NCBI GenBank assembly: GCA_032260385.1
Contig: JAVVEL010000056.1
Coordinates: forward strand, 1 to 9,686
Direction of reading: 5' to 3'
Origin: UBA9300 sp032260385
Lineage (GTDB): Bacteria; Bacteroidota; Bacteroidia; Bacteroidales; VadinHA17
Length of the DNA: 9,686 nucleotides
Under the pieces are notes generated by a model, which was given only the letters and a program-made list of their open reading frames with translations, did not search any database and was not told the origin of the DNA. A program made the translations under genes and the position numbers. Positions 1 through 6,975 of this stretch are shown here, piece by piece; position 1 is the first letter of the stretch, and every line of letters begins with the position of its first letter.

Positions 1-158
1 CTCATTTCCTGGGCATGATGCAAACGGTATGGTCCGGGGCAGGACGGTTTTTGGAGGCCTGGTACGGGGAGGGGGAAGAGAATGTGCGATCCGGAGGATC
101 GGTAGTGGAGTGTTTTAAGACGCTGTTCGATGAGATAAATAAGCTGGAGGATTACTAA
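1..158 (+). CDS. C-terminal end of an unidentified protein (5' truncated)
   Basis: A reading frame open from the window edge (first full codon at base 3) ends at TAA 156-158 and gives the last 51 residues of a protein. The tail contains the segment GMMQTVWSGAGRFLEAWYG and ends in an acidic, probably helical stretch (KTLFDEINKLEDY). A Trp-rich 'QT-W-S' strand followed by a helix recalls the last strand and helix of TIM-barrel glycoside hydrolases, but this is only an impression and I do not assign a family. The fragment is G-rich compared with the genes that follow. It converges on rsmD, with about 107 bases of repeat-rich sequence between the two stops. That this is coding is likely; its function is unknown. 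Confidence 0.6.
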   Translation, partial: HFLGMMQTVWSGAGRFLEAWYGEGEENVRSGGSVVECFKTLFDEINKLEDY

Positions 159-164
159 AGGTTT

Positions 165-188
165 AACTGTTGAATCGTGTAATCGTTG
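165..188. repeat. 8-bp short-period imperfect repeat
   Basis: Three adjacent octamers, aactgttg, aatcgtgt and aatcgttg, follow directly after the stop of the truncated + strand gene. They are imperfect copies of one another. The last nine bases, taatcgttg (180-188), recur at 9659-9667. No function is evident. Confidence 0.4.
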
Positions 189-218
189 AGGCGGGGATCA
201 GAAACTGTCAATGCCTCA

Positions 219-258
219 AACCCGGAACCCGGAACCCGTAACATGGAACCCGGAACCA
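219..258. repeat. 7-bp tandem repeat, consensus AACCCGG, about 5.7 copies
   Basis: Successive heptamers in exact 7-base phase are aacccgg, aacccgg, aacccgt, aacatgg, aacccgg and a partial aacca. Three copies are identical, one has a single change and one has two changes. The array lies between the convergent ends of the + strand gene (stop at 158) and rsmD (stop at 266), so it cannot be an upstream promoter element for either. It could be a slippage-grown spacer repeat or part of a transcript 3' end. No hairpin followed by a T tract is visible in it. Confidence 0.8.
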
Positions 259-265
259 GTTATAA

Positions 266-805
266 TCATTCGGGTAGGCGGAAGAAGGTAAAGTTCACGG
301 AGCCATATTTGCGGTGCTGTGCAAAGTAGGTGTGATGGGTGAAGGTATTATCACGAGGGTGTTCAAGGATTAGCCAGCCTCCGGGGCGGAGGCAGCCGCT
401 GTTGATAATCAGGTCAGGTATATCACTTATCCATTCGAGCTTATAGGGGGGATCGGCAAAAATAAGATTAAAGGTATTTAACGTGCTTCCAGTGTATTTC
501 CTTACATCGGCACGGAAAACCTCAATGCATGTCATATCTAGCTTGAGGGCTGTATTTCTGATGAAAGAGGCATGTTTTGAATTTATGTCCACCGCATGTA
601 CCACTTCGGCTCCGCGTGAAGCAAATTCGTAACTTATGCTTCCCGTCCCGGCAAAGAGATCCAGTACATGCAATTCAGTGTAATCAATGATGTTATTGAG
701 TATATTAAAAAGTCCTTCCCGTGCCATATCGGTGGTAGGTCTGAGTTTAAGACCTGCAGGGGGCCTTATAAGTCTTCCCTTATGAGAGCCACTTATTATG
801 CGCAA
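266..805 (-). CDS. rsmD: 16S rRNA (guanine(966)-N2)-methyltransferase RsmD
   Basis: RsmD uses S-adenosylmethionine to methylate N2 of G966 in 16S rRNA during 30S assembly in the cytoplasm. The 179-residue product has the usual family length. It opens with the characteristic RIISGSHKGR (2-11) and LRPTTDMAREGLFNIL (21-36) segments. A Rossmann-fold SAM-binding motif, DLFAGTGS, lies at 49-56, and the acidic ribose-binding position is D73. The catalytic DPPY of N2-guanine methyltransferases is at 118-121. The start is TTG (803-805): the conserved N-terminus begins there, no ATG lies upstream in frame before a stop, and the first in-frame ATG (Met27) would remove that conserved region. The start lies inside the last codons of the DUF3822 gene (10-base overlap), which suggests translational coupling. 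No Shine-Dalgarno sequence is visible. It is the last gene of a three-gene leftward unit. Confidence 0.93.
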   Translation of the reverse strand: MRIISGSHKGRLIRPPAGLKLRPTTDMAREGLFNILNNIIDYTELHVLDLFAGTGSISYEFASRGAEVVHAVDINSKHASFIRNTALKLDMTCIEVFRADVRKYTGSTLNTFNLIFADPPYKLEWISDIPDLIINSGCLRPGGWLILEHPRDNTFTHHTYFAQHRKYGSVNFTFFRLPE

Positions 806-1638
806 TTTACAATATTGAAAAGATTACAGTATTGATGGCTTGCCATCTCATCAAAGATATAACTCATTGAGAAGTCTCCTTCAGGAGTGGCAAATTTAAG
901 TGTTTTAATATACCTGAGAAGGTTATTATAGAGGTCGTCGAATTTGAAGATGCTGCCACTCAGATAAACTTTATGGTCTTTCTCCACCTTAAAGTGGTTG
1001 AAGGTATTCATGAGGTAATAGAGAATATCGGAGTCATTTCGTACCCTGAAGGTGTTGAAAAACTGCAGATCATTGTCAGCTACCAGTATCAGTGTGAAAA
1101 ACCCGTTGTCGAAGTGCACCCTTATATACCTGTCTTTATTTTTACGTGCCTGTCTGAATGAAGAGTTCAGCAGGGGCTTAAGCTGGTGGGCTACGGAAGC
1201 ATCGGGGAAAAGATTAATTGCCAGGTCAAAAATATCTTTTCTAACACCAAAAAGAAGGTAGGCGTCGGGTTCCGTCAGTTTATTATTTGCTACCAGATAA
1301 TTATCACGGAGAGCATGATTCAGCTCGAAGTATTCATTTTTAGCTGCGGGGTCGTACAAGGAAGCAGGCACTATGGTGCTTTGTTCTGTGTTGAATACGA
1401 TTCTGTACCTGCGGTATTCCCTTGACAGAAACTCATCTTTTTCGGCAATATCGCGTATCTCATTAATTATGCCTGCTTCCTTTCCACTCAGTTTATAATC
1501 CCTGAACATAACAAACCTGTTCCTGAGGTTATCCAGGAGACAAAAAGAAAATCCATTCAGCCCGAGCTGAATGGATATTTCATAATTATTCGTTGAGTTT
1601 ATATCCAGTGTTTCGTCAAACAGTTCTTTTTCATACAT
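796..1638 (-). CDS. DUF3822 family protein
   Basis: The 280-residue product matches the pattern of the Bacteroidota family DUF3822, whose biochemical role is not established to my knowledge. It has an N-terminal beta-rich segment (EISIQLGLNGFSFCLLD, 20-36) and a second beta region at about 172-200 (RVHFDNGFFTLILVADNDL and onward). A helix leads from there to VYLSGSI (224-230), followed by another helix. The layout of two beta sheets plus an 'LSG' turn resembles actin-like ATPase folds such as PilM or GspL; that is inference from pattern only. I chose the ATG at 1636-1638, not the longer open frame to 1785. It leaves an orderly 10-base gap after the upstream stop (1649), and the extra 49 residues would overlap that gene and read as low-grade sequence. 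The gene lies between a membrane-anchored pilin-like protein and rsmD, and overlaps the rsmD start by 10 bases. Confidence 0.85.
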   Translation of the reverse strand: MYEKELFDETLDINSTNNYEISIQLGLNGFSFCLLDNLRNRFVMFRDYKLSGKEAGIINEIRDIAEKDEFLSREYRRYRIVFNTEQSTIVPASLYDPAAKNEYFELNHALRDNYLVANNKLTEPDAYLLFGVRKDIFDLAINLFPDASVAHQLKPLLNSSFRQARKNKDRYIRVHFDNGFFTLILVADNDLQFFNTFRVRNDSDILYYLMNTFNHFKVEKDHKVYLSGSIFKFDDLYNNLLRYIKTLKFATPEGDFSMSYIFDEMASHQYCNLFNIVNCA

Positions 1639-1648
1639 ATGAAAACTG

Positions 1649-2287
1649 TTAGTTCTCCCAGTTACCGGCGTTATTGTTTGGCTCTTTAACATTTCCGACA
1701 CGCATTCCGGGGAAGCCGGTAATTTTTTCGCGCAGGATATTATAGTTAATGATAAGCTGTGGGTCAAGTCCTTGAAGGAAAACATCGTTTAAAACAGAAG
1801 CTTCGAATACTTCCACCTTAACTTTGGATGCTGTTTCAACCAGGTCGGCTTCCATTTTGAATTCCGTTTTACCACTGAAGGGTACATATCTCAGGGAGTC
1901 GACCGGAAAATCCGGAGCGAATATTGAATCAAATACAGTTGTATACGAGGTGTCACGCACTATAAGTCCTCTGCGAAGTGCTTCCCTTTCTGCCCTGGCT
2001 CCCCATTCTTCTATCATTTCATCTGTAACGGCACCTTCTTTATAAATCAAAGGGAATGAATCAGTCTTGACAAAATTAATGAGTGTGTCAAAGCTTCCGG
2101 TATACCTTCCATATTTTGATTTGAAAGCTACCTGGGCAGTCCTGATATCAATCAGTCTTTCTTTTATCGCTTCCTCTCTTCTGTCTCTTTCCTTATTAAA
2201 TCTTATAGGATTCAAAATACTGTCGACGAGAAGCCAGCCGAGGACGACAATTGCTGCAATCAATAGAATTCGTACAACTACATTCAT
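1649..2287 (-). CDS. Membrane-anchored conserved hypothetical protein, pilin-like N-terminal layout
   Basis: The 212-residue product begins MNVVVRILLIAAIVVLGWLL, a single hydrophobic segment (about 3-21) with one Arg at position 6. Next comes NPIRFNKERDRREEAIKERL, a charged and probably coiled helix (about 26-45), then IDIRTAQVAFKSKYGRYTGS, then a soluble domain with mixed alpha and beta character ending FPGMRVGN...GNWEN. No lipobox and no clear signal-peptidase site is seen, so it is probably a type II-like anchored protein facing the periplasm. The order of hydrophobic helix, long helix and a short 'YKxxxGxYxxSFDxL' segment is reminiscent of type II secretion pseudopilins, but the usual prepilin cleavage site and Glu5 are absent. 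I chose ATG 2285-2287 because the open frame above it (22 residues to 2353) crosses the promoter region. It is the first gene of the leftward unit with DUF3822 and rsmD. Function unknown. Confidence 0.8.
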   Translation of the reverse strand: MNVVVRILLIAAIVVLGWLLVDSILNPIRFNKERDRREEAIKERLIDIRTAQVAFKSKYGRYTGSFDTLINFVKTDSFPLIYKEGAVTDEMIEEWGARAEREALRRGLIVRDTSYTTVFDSIFAPDFPVDSLRYVPFSGKTEFKMEADLVETASKVKVEVFEASVLNDVFLQGLDPQLIINYNILREKITGFPGMRVGNVKEPNNNAGNWEN

Positions 2288-2313
2288 TTTTTTTATTGTT
2301 AAATAAGTTTGGT

Positions 2314-2321
2314 TATGTTTG
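2314..2321 (+). promoter_or_regulatory. Candidate -7 box for the helicase gene
   Basis: TATGTTTG matches TAnnTTTG exactly on the + strand. A transcript would start near 2328, giving a leader of about 50 bases before the ATG at 2379. No good -33 TTTG is present; the nearest, attg at 2295-2298, is only 15 bases away. The box lies back to back with the leftward promoter, so the two units may compete or be co-regulated. Confidence 0.35.
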
Positions 2322-2324
2322 CTG

Positions 2325-2354
2325 CAAAAATAAAAAAATAAATTGAATACCAAA
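2325..2354 (-). promoter_or_regulatory. Likely Bacteroidota-type promoter of the leftward three-gene unit
   Basis: On the minus strand TTTG (2354-2351) is followed after 18 bases by TATTTTTG (2332-2325). This fits the Bacteroidota sigma consensus of a -33 TTTG box and a -7 TAnnTTTG box, with spacing about one base shorter than usual. A transcript would start near 2318 and give a leader of about 30 bases before the ATG at 2287. It supports the shorter start chosen for the membrane-anchored gene, since the longer frame would begin upstream of the promoter's transcription start. Confidence 0.5.
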
Positions 2355-2378
2355 TCGATCCGGCCGTTTTTGAACTAA

Positions 2379-3800
2379 ATGATACACTCGCATATTGAAA
2401 AGATACTGGAACATAAACTTGGTCATCAGCCAACGGATGATCAGCTTATTGCCATAAGAGGACTTGCATCATTCATTGCGGGCAACACCAATGACAGTAT
2501 TTTTCTTCTGACAGGTTATGCAGGCACAGGCAAGACGAGCCTGATCAGTGCCATGGTCCATGCCCTTAATAGTTTTAATCTTGAATCAGTATTACTGGCG
2601 CCCACGGGTAGGGCTGCCAAAGTACTGGCTTCGTATACAGGCATGGCTTCCTTCACCATTCATAAGTATATTTACAGGCAGAAAAGCAGTAAAGATGGCA
2701 TGGGCCGCTTTGAGCTTGACAGGAACATGCACAGGGATGCCTATTTTATCGTGGATGAGTCTTCAATGATATCACAGGAAATAAGCGAACCGTCAGTTTT
2801 TGGAAGTGGCCGTTTACTTGATGACCTTATCGAATATGTTTACCGTGGCAGAAATTGCAAACTGGTGCTGGTAGGTGATACTGCCCAGCTGCCTCCGGTG
2901 GGATCAGTACTGAGTCCCGCACTCAGTGTGCAGGACCTTTCTGTGTACGGCTTCAATATTGAGACGGCTGAATTGCGTGAGGTGGTGAGGCAGTCAAGGG
3001 AATCAGGTATATTGATGAATGCAACATCCATCCGGAAGAAGGTGGCCGATAATGATCTCAGTGTGCCGGGGTTTACACTTGAAGGCTATGATGATATCTT
3101 ACGCATTAACGGGGAAACCTTGCTTGAAGAACTCGAAGAATCATATTCCCGGGCCGGTATTGACGGTACAGTGATTATAGTTAATTCAAACAGGATGGCC
3201 AATAAGTACAACCAGGGAATACGTAACAGGATTCTTTTTCGTGAGGAAGAGATAAGCTCAGGCGATATGCTGATGATTGTGAAAAACAATTATTTCTGGG
3301 CCGGCGAAGAGGAAAACCTTGATTTTATTGCCAACGGGGATATAGCCAGGATAAAGAAAGTCTTGCGAAAAGAAGAAAGATATGGATTCAGGTTTGCTGA
3401 TATGGTGCTTGACTTCGTTGATTATTCCCGCGAGCTTGAAGTGAAGGTTCTACTGGATACTCTGGGCTCTGAAAGCGCTTCTCTTTCAGGAGAACAAAAT
3501 AGAATGTTGTTTGAGCAGGTACTGGAAGATTATTCCCACCTGAGCACAAAAAAGAAAAGGTATGAAGCTGTCAGGGAGGATGCCTTTTTCAATGCCATGC
3601 AGATAAAATTTGCCTATGCCGTAACATGTCATAAAGCCCAGGGCGGTCAATGGGAGAGGGTATTTGTTGACCAGGGGATGTTCAACAGGAAGGAGCCCAC
3701 GATGGATTACCTGCGCTGGTTGTATACTGCCGTAACCAGGGCCACAGACAGGCTCTACCTTGTGAATTTCCTCCCTGCATATTTTGGCGGGGAAGATTAA
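2379..3800 (+). CDS. RecD/Dda-like superfamily 1B DNA helicase
   Basis: This is an ATP-dependent DNA helicase, presumably acting 5'-3' like its SF1B relatives, in DNA repair or replication-fork processing. The 473-residue product carries the motifs in order. They are a Q-like motif (TDDQ, 19-22), Walker A GYAGTGKT (46-53), motif Ia LAPTGRAAKVL (73-83), Walker B VDESSM (125-130), motif III GDTAQLPPVG (166-175), motif V VTCHKAQG (415-422) and motif VI YTAVTRA (449-455). It lacks the long N-terminal extension of RecD2 proteins and is closer in size to phage T4 Dda. It corresponds to the single-domain-pair 'RecD-like' helicase common in Bacteroidota. No RecB or RecC partner is nearby, so it is not assumed to be part of RecBCD. 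It is transcribed divergently from the rsmD unit, and the YjbQ gene follows after 130 bases. All catalytic motifs look intact. Confidence 0.9.
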   Translation: MIHSHIEKILEHKLGHQPTDDQLIAIRGLASFIAGNTNDSIFLLTGYAGTGKTSLISAMVHALNSFNLESVLLAPTGRAAKVLASYTGMASFTIHKYIYRQKSSKDGMGRFELDRNMHRDAYFIVDESSMISQEISEPSVFGSGRLLDDLIEYVYRGRNCKLVLVGDTAQLPPVGSVLSPALSVQDLSVYGFNIETAELREVVRQSRESGILMNATSIRKKVADNDLSVPGFTLEGYDDILRINGETLLEELEESYSRAGIDGTVIIVNSNRMANKYNQGIRNRILFREEEISSGDMLMIVKNNYFWAGEEENLDFIANGDIARIKKVLRKEERYGFRFADMVLDFVDYSRELEVKVLLDTLGSESASLSGEQNRMLFEQVLEDYSHLSTKKKRYEAVREDAFFNAMQIKFAYAVTCHKAQGGQWERVFVDQGMFNRKEPTMDYLRWLYTAVTRATDRLYLVNFLPAYFGGED

Positions 3801-3894
3801 TAAGCTGCCTGAAATTTCCGGAAGATATCCTGTTTATCTGAGTTTTTTCAAAAGTGCACCACCTCCCATTACCAGGATTCCCGGCTTAAATGAC

Positions 3895-3902
3895 TAAATT
3901 TG
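3895..3902 (+). promoter_or_regulatory. Candidate -7 box for the YjbQ-family gene
   Basis: TAAATTTG matches TAnnTTTG exactly, 28 bases before the ATG at 3931, which would give a leader of about 20 bases. A TTTG -33 box is not evident at the expected distance (the sequence there is ccaggattc). The 130-base gap after the helicase stop leaves room for a separate promoter. Confidence 0.35.
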
Positions 3903-3930
3903 AACCTGACAACAAAAAATTATCTGAATT

Positions 3931-4350
3931 ATGAAGTCATACAGGAAAGAACTCTGGTTTAATACAGGCAGCAGGAGGGAGCTGATAAATATTACCCGTG
4001 ATGTTGAACTTACCCTTGCTGAAAGTGGCATAATGGAGGGACTGGCCCTTATAAATGCAATGCATATATCTGCAAGTGTATTTATAAATGATGACGAGCC
4101 GGGCCTGCACCAGGATTTTGAAGCATGGCTTGAAAAACTTGCACCGGAGAAACCCTACTCAAAGTACAGGCATAATGACGGCTTTGAAGATAATGCTGAC
4201 GCTCATATCAAGCGTACACTGATGGGCAGGGAAGTTGTGGTAGCCATAACGGAAGGCAGACTTGACTTTGGGCCCTGGGAGCAGATCTTTTACGGTGAGT
4301 TTGACGGCAAACGCCGCAAAAGGGTCCTGGTAAAGATTATCGGTGAATAG
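3931..4350 (+). CDS. YjbQ/UPF0047 family protein
   Basis: The 139-residue product is a full-length member of the YjbQ/UPF0047 family. Some databases label the family 'secondary thiamine-phosphate synthase enzyme' because some members can replace ThiE; the native role remains uncertain. Diagnostic segments are HISASVFINDDEP (45-57), the Gly-Leu-His that follows (58-60), NADAHIKRTLMG (88-99) and TEGRLDFGPWEQI (107-119), ending with the typical KRVLVKIIGE. The conserved histidines H45 and H92 and the E108/G109 region correspond to the likely metal or ligand site in family structures. It is a small cytoplasmic beta-barrel protein, probably trimeric as in solved relatives. No thiamine gene is adjacent, so the thiamine label should be treated with caution. 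Its stop lies only 6 bases from the stop of the converging phosphohexomutase gene. Confidence 0.9.
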   Translation: MKSYRKELWFNTGSRRELINITRDVELTLAESGIMEGLALINAMHISASVFINDDEPGLHQDFEAWLEKLAPEKPYSKYRHNDGFEDNADAHIKRTLMGREVVVAITEGRLDFGPWEQIFYGEFDGKRRKRVLVKIIGE

Positions 4351-4356
4351 TCCGGC

Positions 4357-6099
4357 TTAGAATTTATCATTCATTTCTTTTATCATTTCCTCTATCCTGG
4401 CATCCAGTTCAGCTTCTTTCTTCTCGTAATTATCCTTATTCTCCAGTTTATCATTCACGCTGAAGTAAAACTTTATTTTGGGCTCGGTGCCGGATGGACG
4501 CACCGAGATCTTTGTTCCGTCAAGGAGGAGAAACTGTAAGACATTGCTTTTCTCTAAGTCAATATTCTCTACTGTACCGGTCTTAAGATTTTTCATAATA
4601 CCACCCTGGTAATCTATTATTTTAAGCACTGCAGTATTATTAATTTCATCCGGTGGCTGATTTCTGAGCTTGCTCATTATCCTGTTTATTTCCTCTGCCC
4701 CTTCTTTTCCTTTCCTGACGATGTTTACCAGTTTTTCCCTGAACAGGCCATACTCATAATAAATATCTACCAGTGCATCAAAGAGTGTTTTTCCCCTGCA
4801 TGCCATAAAGGCTGCCACCTCTGCCACCAGGGCACATGAGCCTACAGCATCCTTATCCCTGACGTAATCACCCGGCAGGTAGCCGAAGCTTTCTTCTCCT
4901 CCCCCTATGTACTTTTTACCGCTTCCCAGTTTTTCCATCAGGCTGGCAAAATATTTAAAACCCGTAAGCACATTATAACATTCAACATTGTTTTTTTCAG
5001 CTATTCTGTCAAGCAAATCTGATGTAACGACAGTTTTTATGATGTATTCCTTACCCCTGAGCATATTTTTTTCCTTCATCTGGCTGATTATATACCAGGT
5101 CAGTATCGCACCTGTCTGGTTGCCGTTAAGCAAAACAAATTCTCCCGACCTGTTTCTTACGGCCACACCCAGCCTGTCGCCATCGGGATCGGTTGCCATG
5201 GCAATATCTGCCCCGTTTTCATTGGCTTTTTCCAGGGCCATCTTAAAAGCTGCAGGTTCTTCAGGGTTAGGTGAGGCCACCGTCGGGAAATTCCCGTCAA
5301 CCACGTCCTGTTCCGGTACATTGATTATATTGGTGAACCCGAATTCCCTCAGGGCTGCCGGGATTATTTTCACTCCAGTGCCATGAATGGGGGTGTAGAC
5401 TACACCGATATCATTTTTTTCCTGTATACATTGCGGGTTAAGGCTAATCTTTTTTATTGTCCTGATAAACGTTTCGTCAATATCTTTTCCGATACTTATT
5501 ATATTAGCGGCGGGGCCATCGAATTTTATTTCTGAAACAGCAGTAATTTTTCTCACTTCTTCTATAATATTCCTGTCATGGGGTGCGGTAACCTGTCCAC
5601 CGTCTTCCCAGTATGCCTTATAGCCATTATATTCAGGTGGATTATGGGAAGCGGTAATGATAACCCCGCTCCGGCATCCCAGTTGCCTTATGGCAAATGA
5701 TAATTCAGGGGTGGGCCTGAGCGATTCGAAGAGGTATACTTTAAAATCGTTTGCCGAAAATATCCCGGCTGCTATTTCTGAGAACTGTCTGCTGTTATTC
5801 CTGCAGTCATGGGCAATTGCTACATTGATATCCCTACCGGGAAAATTTTTCACAAGGTAGTTGGCCATGCCCTGTGTTGCCATGCCAACAGTGTACCTGT
5901 TCATCCTGTTGGTGCCCGGTCCCATTATCCCTCTCAATCCGCCGGTTCCGAATTCAAGGTCCTTGTAAAATGAGTCGATCAGTTTTTTCTCATCATTTTG
6001 CATCATATGCATGACTTCTTTGCGCGTTTCCTCATCATATTCCGGGGATGCCCATGCCTGCGCTCTCTGATAGATTGTCTCAAGATATTTATCTTCCAT
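4357..6099 (-). CDS. Phosphoglucomutase/phosphomannomutase (alpha-D-phosphohexomutase family)
   Basis: The enzyme interconverts hexose 6-phosphate and hexose 1-phosphate in the cytoplasm. The 580-residue product is the long type usual in Bacteroidota. All four family loops are present. The active-site phosphoserine loop is TASHNPPEYNGYK (149-161, Ser151), the Mg-binding loop is DPDGDR (304-309), the sugar-recognition loop is GGGEESFGY (399-407), and the phosphate-binding loop is RPSGTEPK (534-541). Sequence alone does not fix whether glucose or mannose phosphate is preferred; the GEES loop is found in enzymes of both specificities. It is last in the UXS-rmlA-rmlC-rmlD operon, with its ATG 3 bases after the rmlD stop. 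The context favours a role in supplying glucose-1-phosphate to RmlA. It may also be the cell's general mutase. Its end converges on the YjbQ gene with no room for a dedicated terminator. Confidence 0.92.
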   Translation of the reverse strand: MEDKYLETIYQRAQAWASPEYDEETRKEVMHMMQNDEKKLIDSFYKDLEFGTGGLRGIMGPGTNRMNRYTVGMATQGMANYLVKNFPGRDINVAIAHDCRNNSRQFSEIAAGIFSANDFKVYLFESLRPTPELSFAIRQLGCRSGVIITASHNPPEYNGYKAYWEDGGQVTAPHDRNIIEEVRKITAVSEIKFDGPAANIISIGKDIDETFIRTIKKISLNPQCIQEKNDIGVVYTPIHGTGVKIIPAALREFGFTNIINVPEQDVVDGNFPTVASPNPEEPAAFKMALEKANENGADIAMATDPDGDRLGVAVRNRSGEFVLLNGNQTGAILTWYIISQMKEKNMLRGKEYIIKTVVTSDLLDRIAEKNNVECYNVLTGFKYFASLMEKLGSGKKYIGGGEESFGYLPGDYVRDKDAVGSCALVAEVAAFMACRGKTLFDALVDIYYEYGLFREKLVNIVRKGKEGAEEINRIMSKLRNQPPDEINNTAVLKIIDYQGGIMKNLKTGTVENIDLEKSNVLQFLLLDGTKISVRPSGTEPKIKFYFSVNDKLENKDNYEKKEAELDARIEEMIKEMNDKF

Positions 6100-6102
6100 T
6101 TC

Positions 6103-6975
6103 TCAGGGTTTATATCTGTTTAAAAATATCTCCAGGCTTTCCTGCCAGGAAGGGATCTCAATATCATAAGTATTTTTTATTTTATCAAGGCTTAAGACCG
6201 AATAGGAAGGTCTTTTTGCCGGCAGGGGAAATTCCGGGGTGCTTACAGGCCTTAGTTTAATTTCAAGATTTTTTAATCTTTTTATCTCGCATGCGAATTC
6301 ATACCAGCTGCACCGGCCCTCATTGCAGTAGTGATATATGCCGGGCAGGAATGTCTTTTCCTTAAAAATTATTTGCCTGCATATGTTTAATATGGCAGCT
6401 GCCAGATCGGCCGCCAGGGTTGGCGTTCCTGTCTGATCATTAACAACATTAATTTCGTCCCTTTCGCCTGCCAGCCTCAAAATTGTTTTTACAAAATTTC
6501 CTCCATATTCTGAATAAAGCCATGAGGTCCTTATTATCATTGATCCGGGATAGATCAGGGCATATTCCTCTCCTTTACGTTTGCTCCTGCCATATACTGA
6601 CAACGGAAGGGGCAGGTCATCTTCATCGTATGGTTTTTTGCTTTTACCGTTAAAAACAAAGTCTGTTGAGATATGAATTAATTTCATTCCTGGTGCCAGG
6701 GCGGCTGCATCAATTATATTTTTTACAGCCGTGGCATTTACAGCAAAAGCATTTTCCTCATCTTTCTCGGCTCTGTCAACAGCGGTATAAGCAGCACAGT
6801 TTATAAGCAGGTGAGGTTTGATACTGCGTATTATTTTTTTAACTTCAATCTTATTTGTTATGTCAAGCTCTTCGATATCCGTAAAAATGAATTCAAGCCC
6901 CTGCAGTTTTTCTTTCAGTGCCCGGATTTCCATTCCAAGTTGTCCTTTAGCACCGGTGACAAGAATTCTCTTCAT
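6103..6975 (-). CDS. rmlD: dTDP-4-dehydrorhamnose reductase
   Basis: RmlD catalyses the last step of dTDP-L-rhamnose synthesis, NAD(P)H-dependent reduction of dTDP-4-dehydro-L-rhamnose. The 290-residue product is of standard length. It is a short-chain dehydrogenase/reductase with a nucleotide-binding motif GAKGQLG (8-14), DIT at 38-40, NCAAYTAVDRAE (59-70), the active-site STDFVFNG (103-110) with Thr104, and the catalytic pair Tyr128/Lys132 in YGRSK. TSWLYSEYGGNFV and NDQTGTPT further on are also typical of the family. Its ATG overlaps the rmlC stop in an ATGA arrangement (6972-6975), which suggests translational coupling. It is fourth in the operon and immediately precedes the phosphohexomutase gene. 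Confidence 0.95.
   Translation of the reverse strand: MKRILVTGAKGQLGMEIRALKEKLQGLEFIFTDIEELDITNKIEVKKIIRSIKPHLLINCAAYTAVDRAEKDEENAFAVNATAVKNIIDAAALAPGMKLIHISTDFVFNGKSKKPYDEDDLPLPLSVYGRSKRKGEEYALIYPGSMIIRTSWLYSEYGGNFVKTILRLAGERDEINVVNDQTGTPTLAADLAAAILNICRQIIFKEKTFLPGIYHYCNEGRCSWYEFACEIKRLKNLEIKLRPVSTPEFPLPAKRPSYSVLSLDKIKNTYDIEIPSWQESLEIFLNRYKP

Noticed and set aside
1639..1785. Longer start for the DUF3822 gene
   Set aside because: The extra 49 residues overlap the end of the preceding gene in another frame and do not look like a family N-terminus. The ATG at 1638 gives a clean 10-base gap.
2288..2353. Longer start for the membrane-anchored gene
   Set aside because: The added residues are AT-rich translation of the promoter region, and the frame would begin upstream of the likely transcription start.
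3823..3848. Hairpin plus T6 tract after the helicase gene as an intrinsic terminator
   Set aside because: The stem is only 5 bp (agata with tatct) and AT-rich with a 7-base loop, too weak to call, although the T tract at 3843-3848 keeps it possible.
4988..5386. A 132-codon open frame on the + strand
   Set aside because: It lies fully antisense to the central part of the phosphohexomutase gene, whose protein motifs are intact; the antisense product has no recognisable features. The other open frames opposite the rml genes and DUF3822 are rejected for the same reason.
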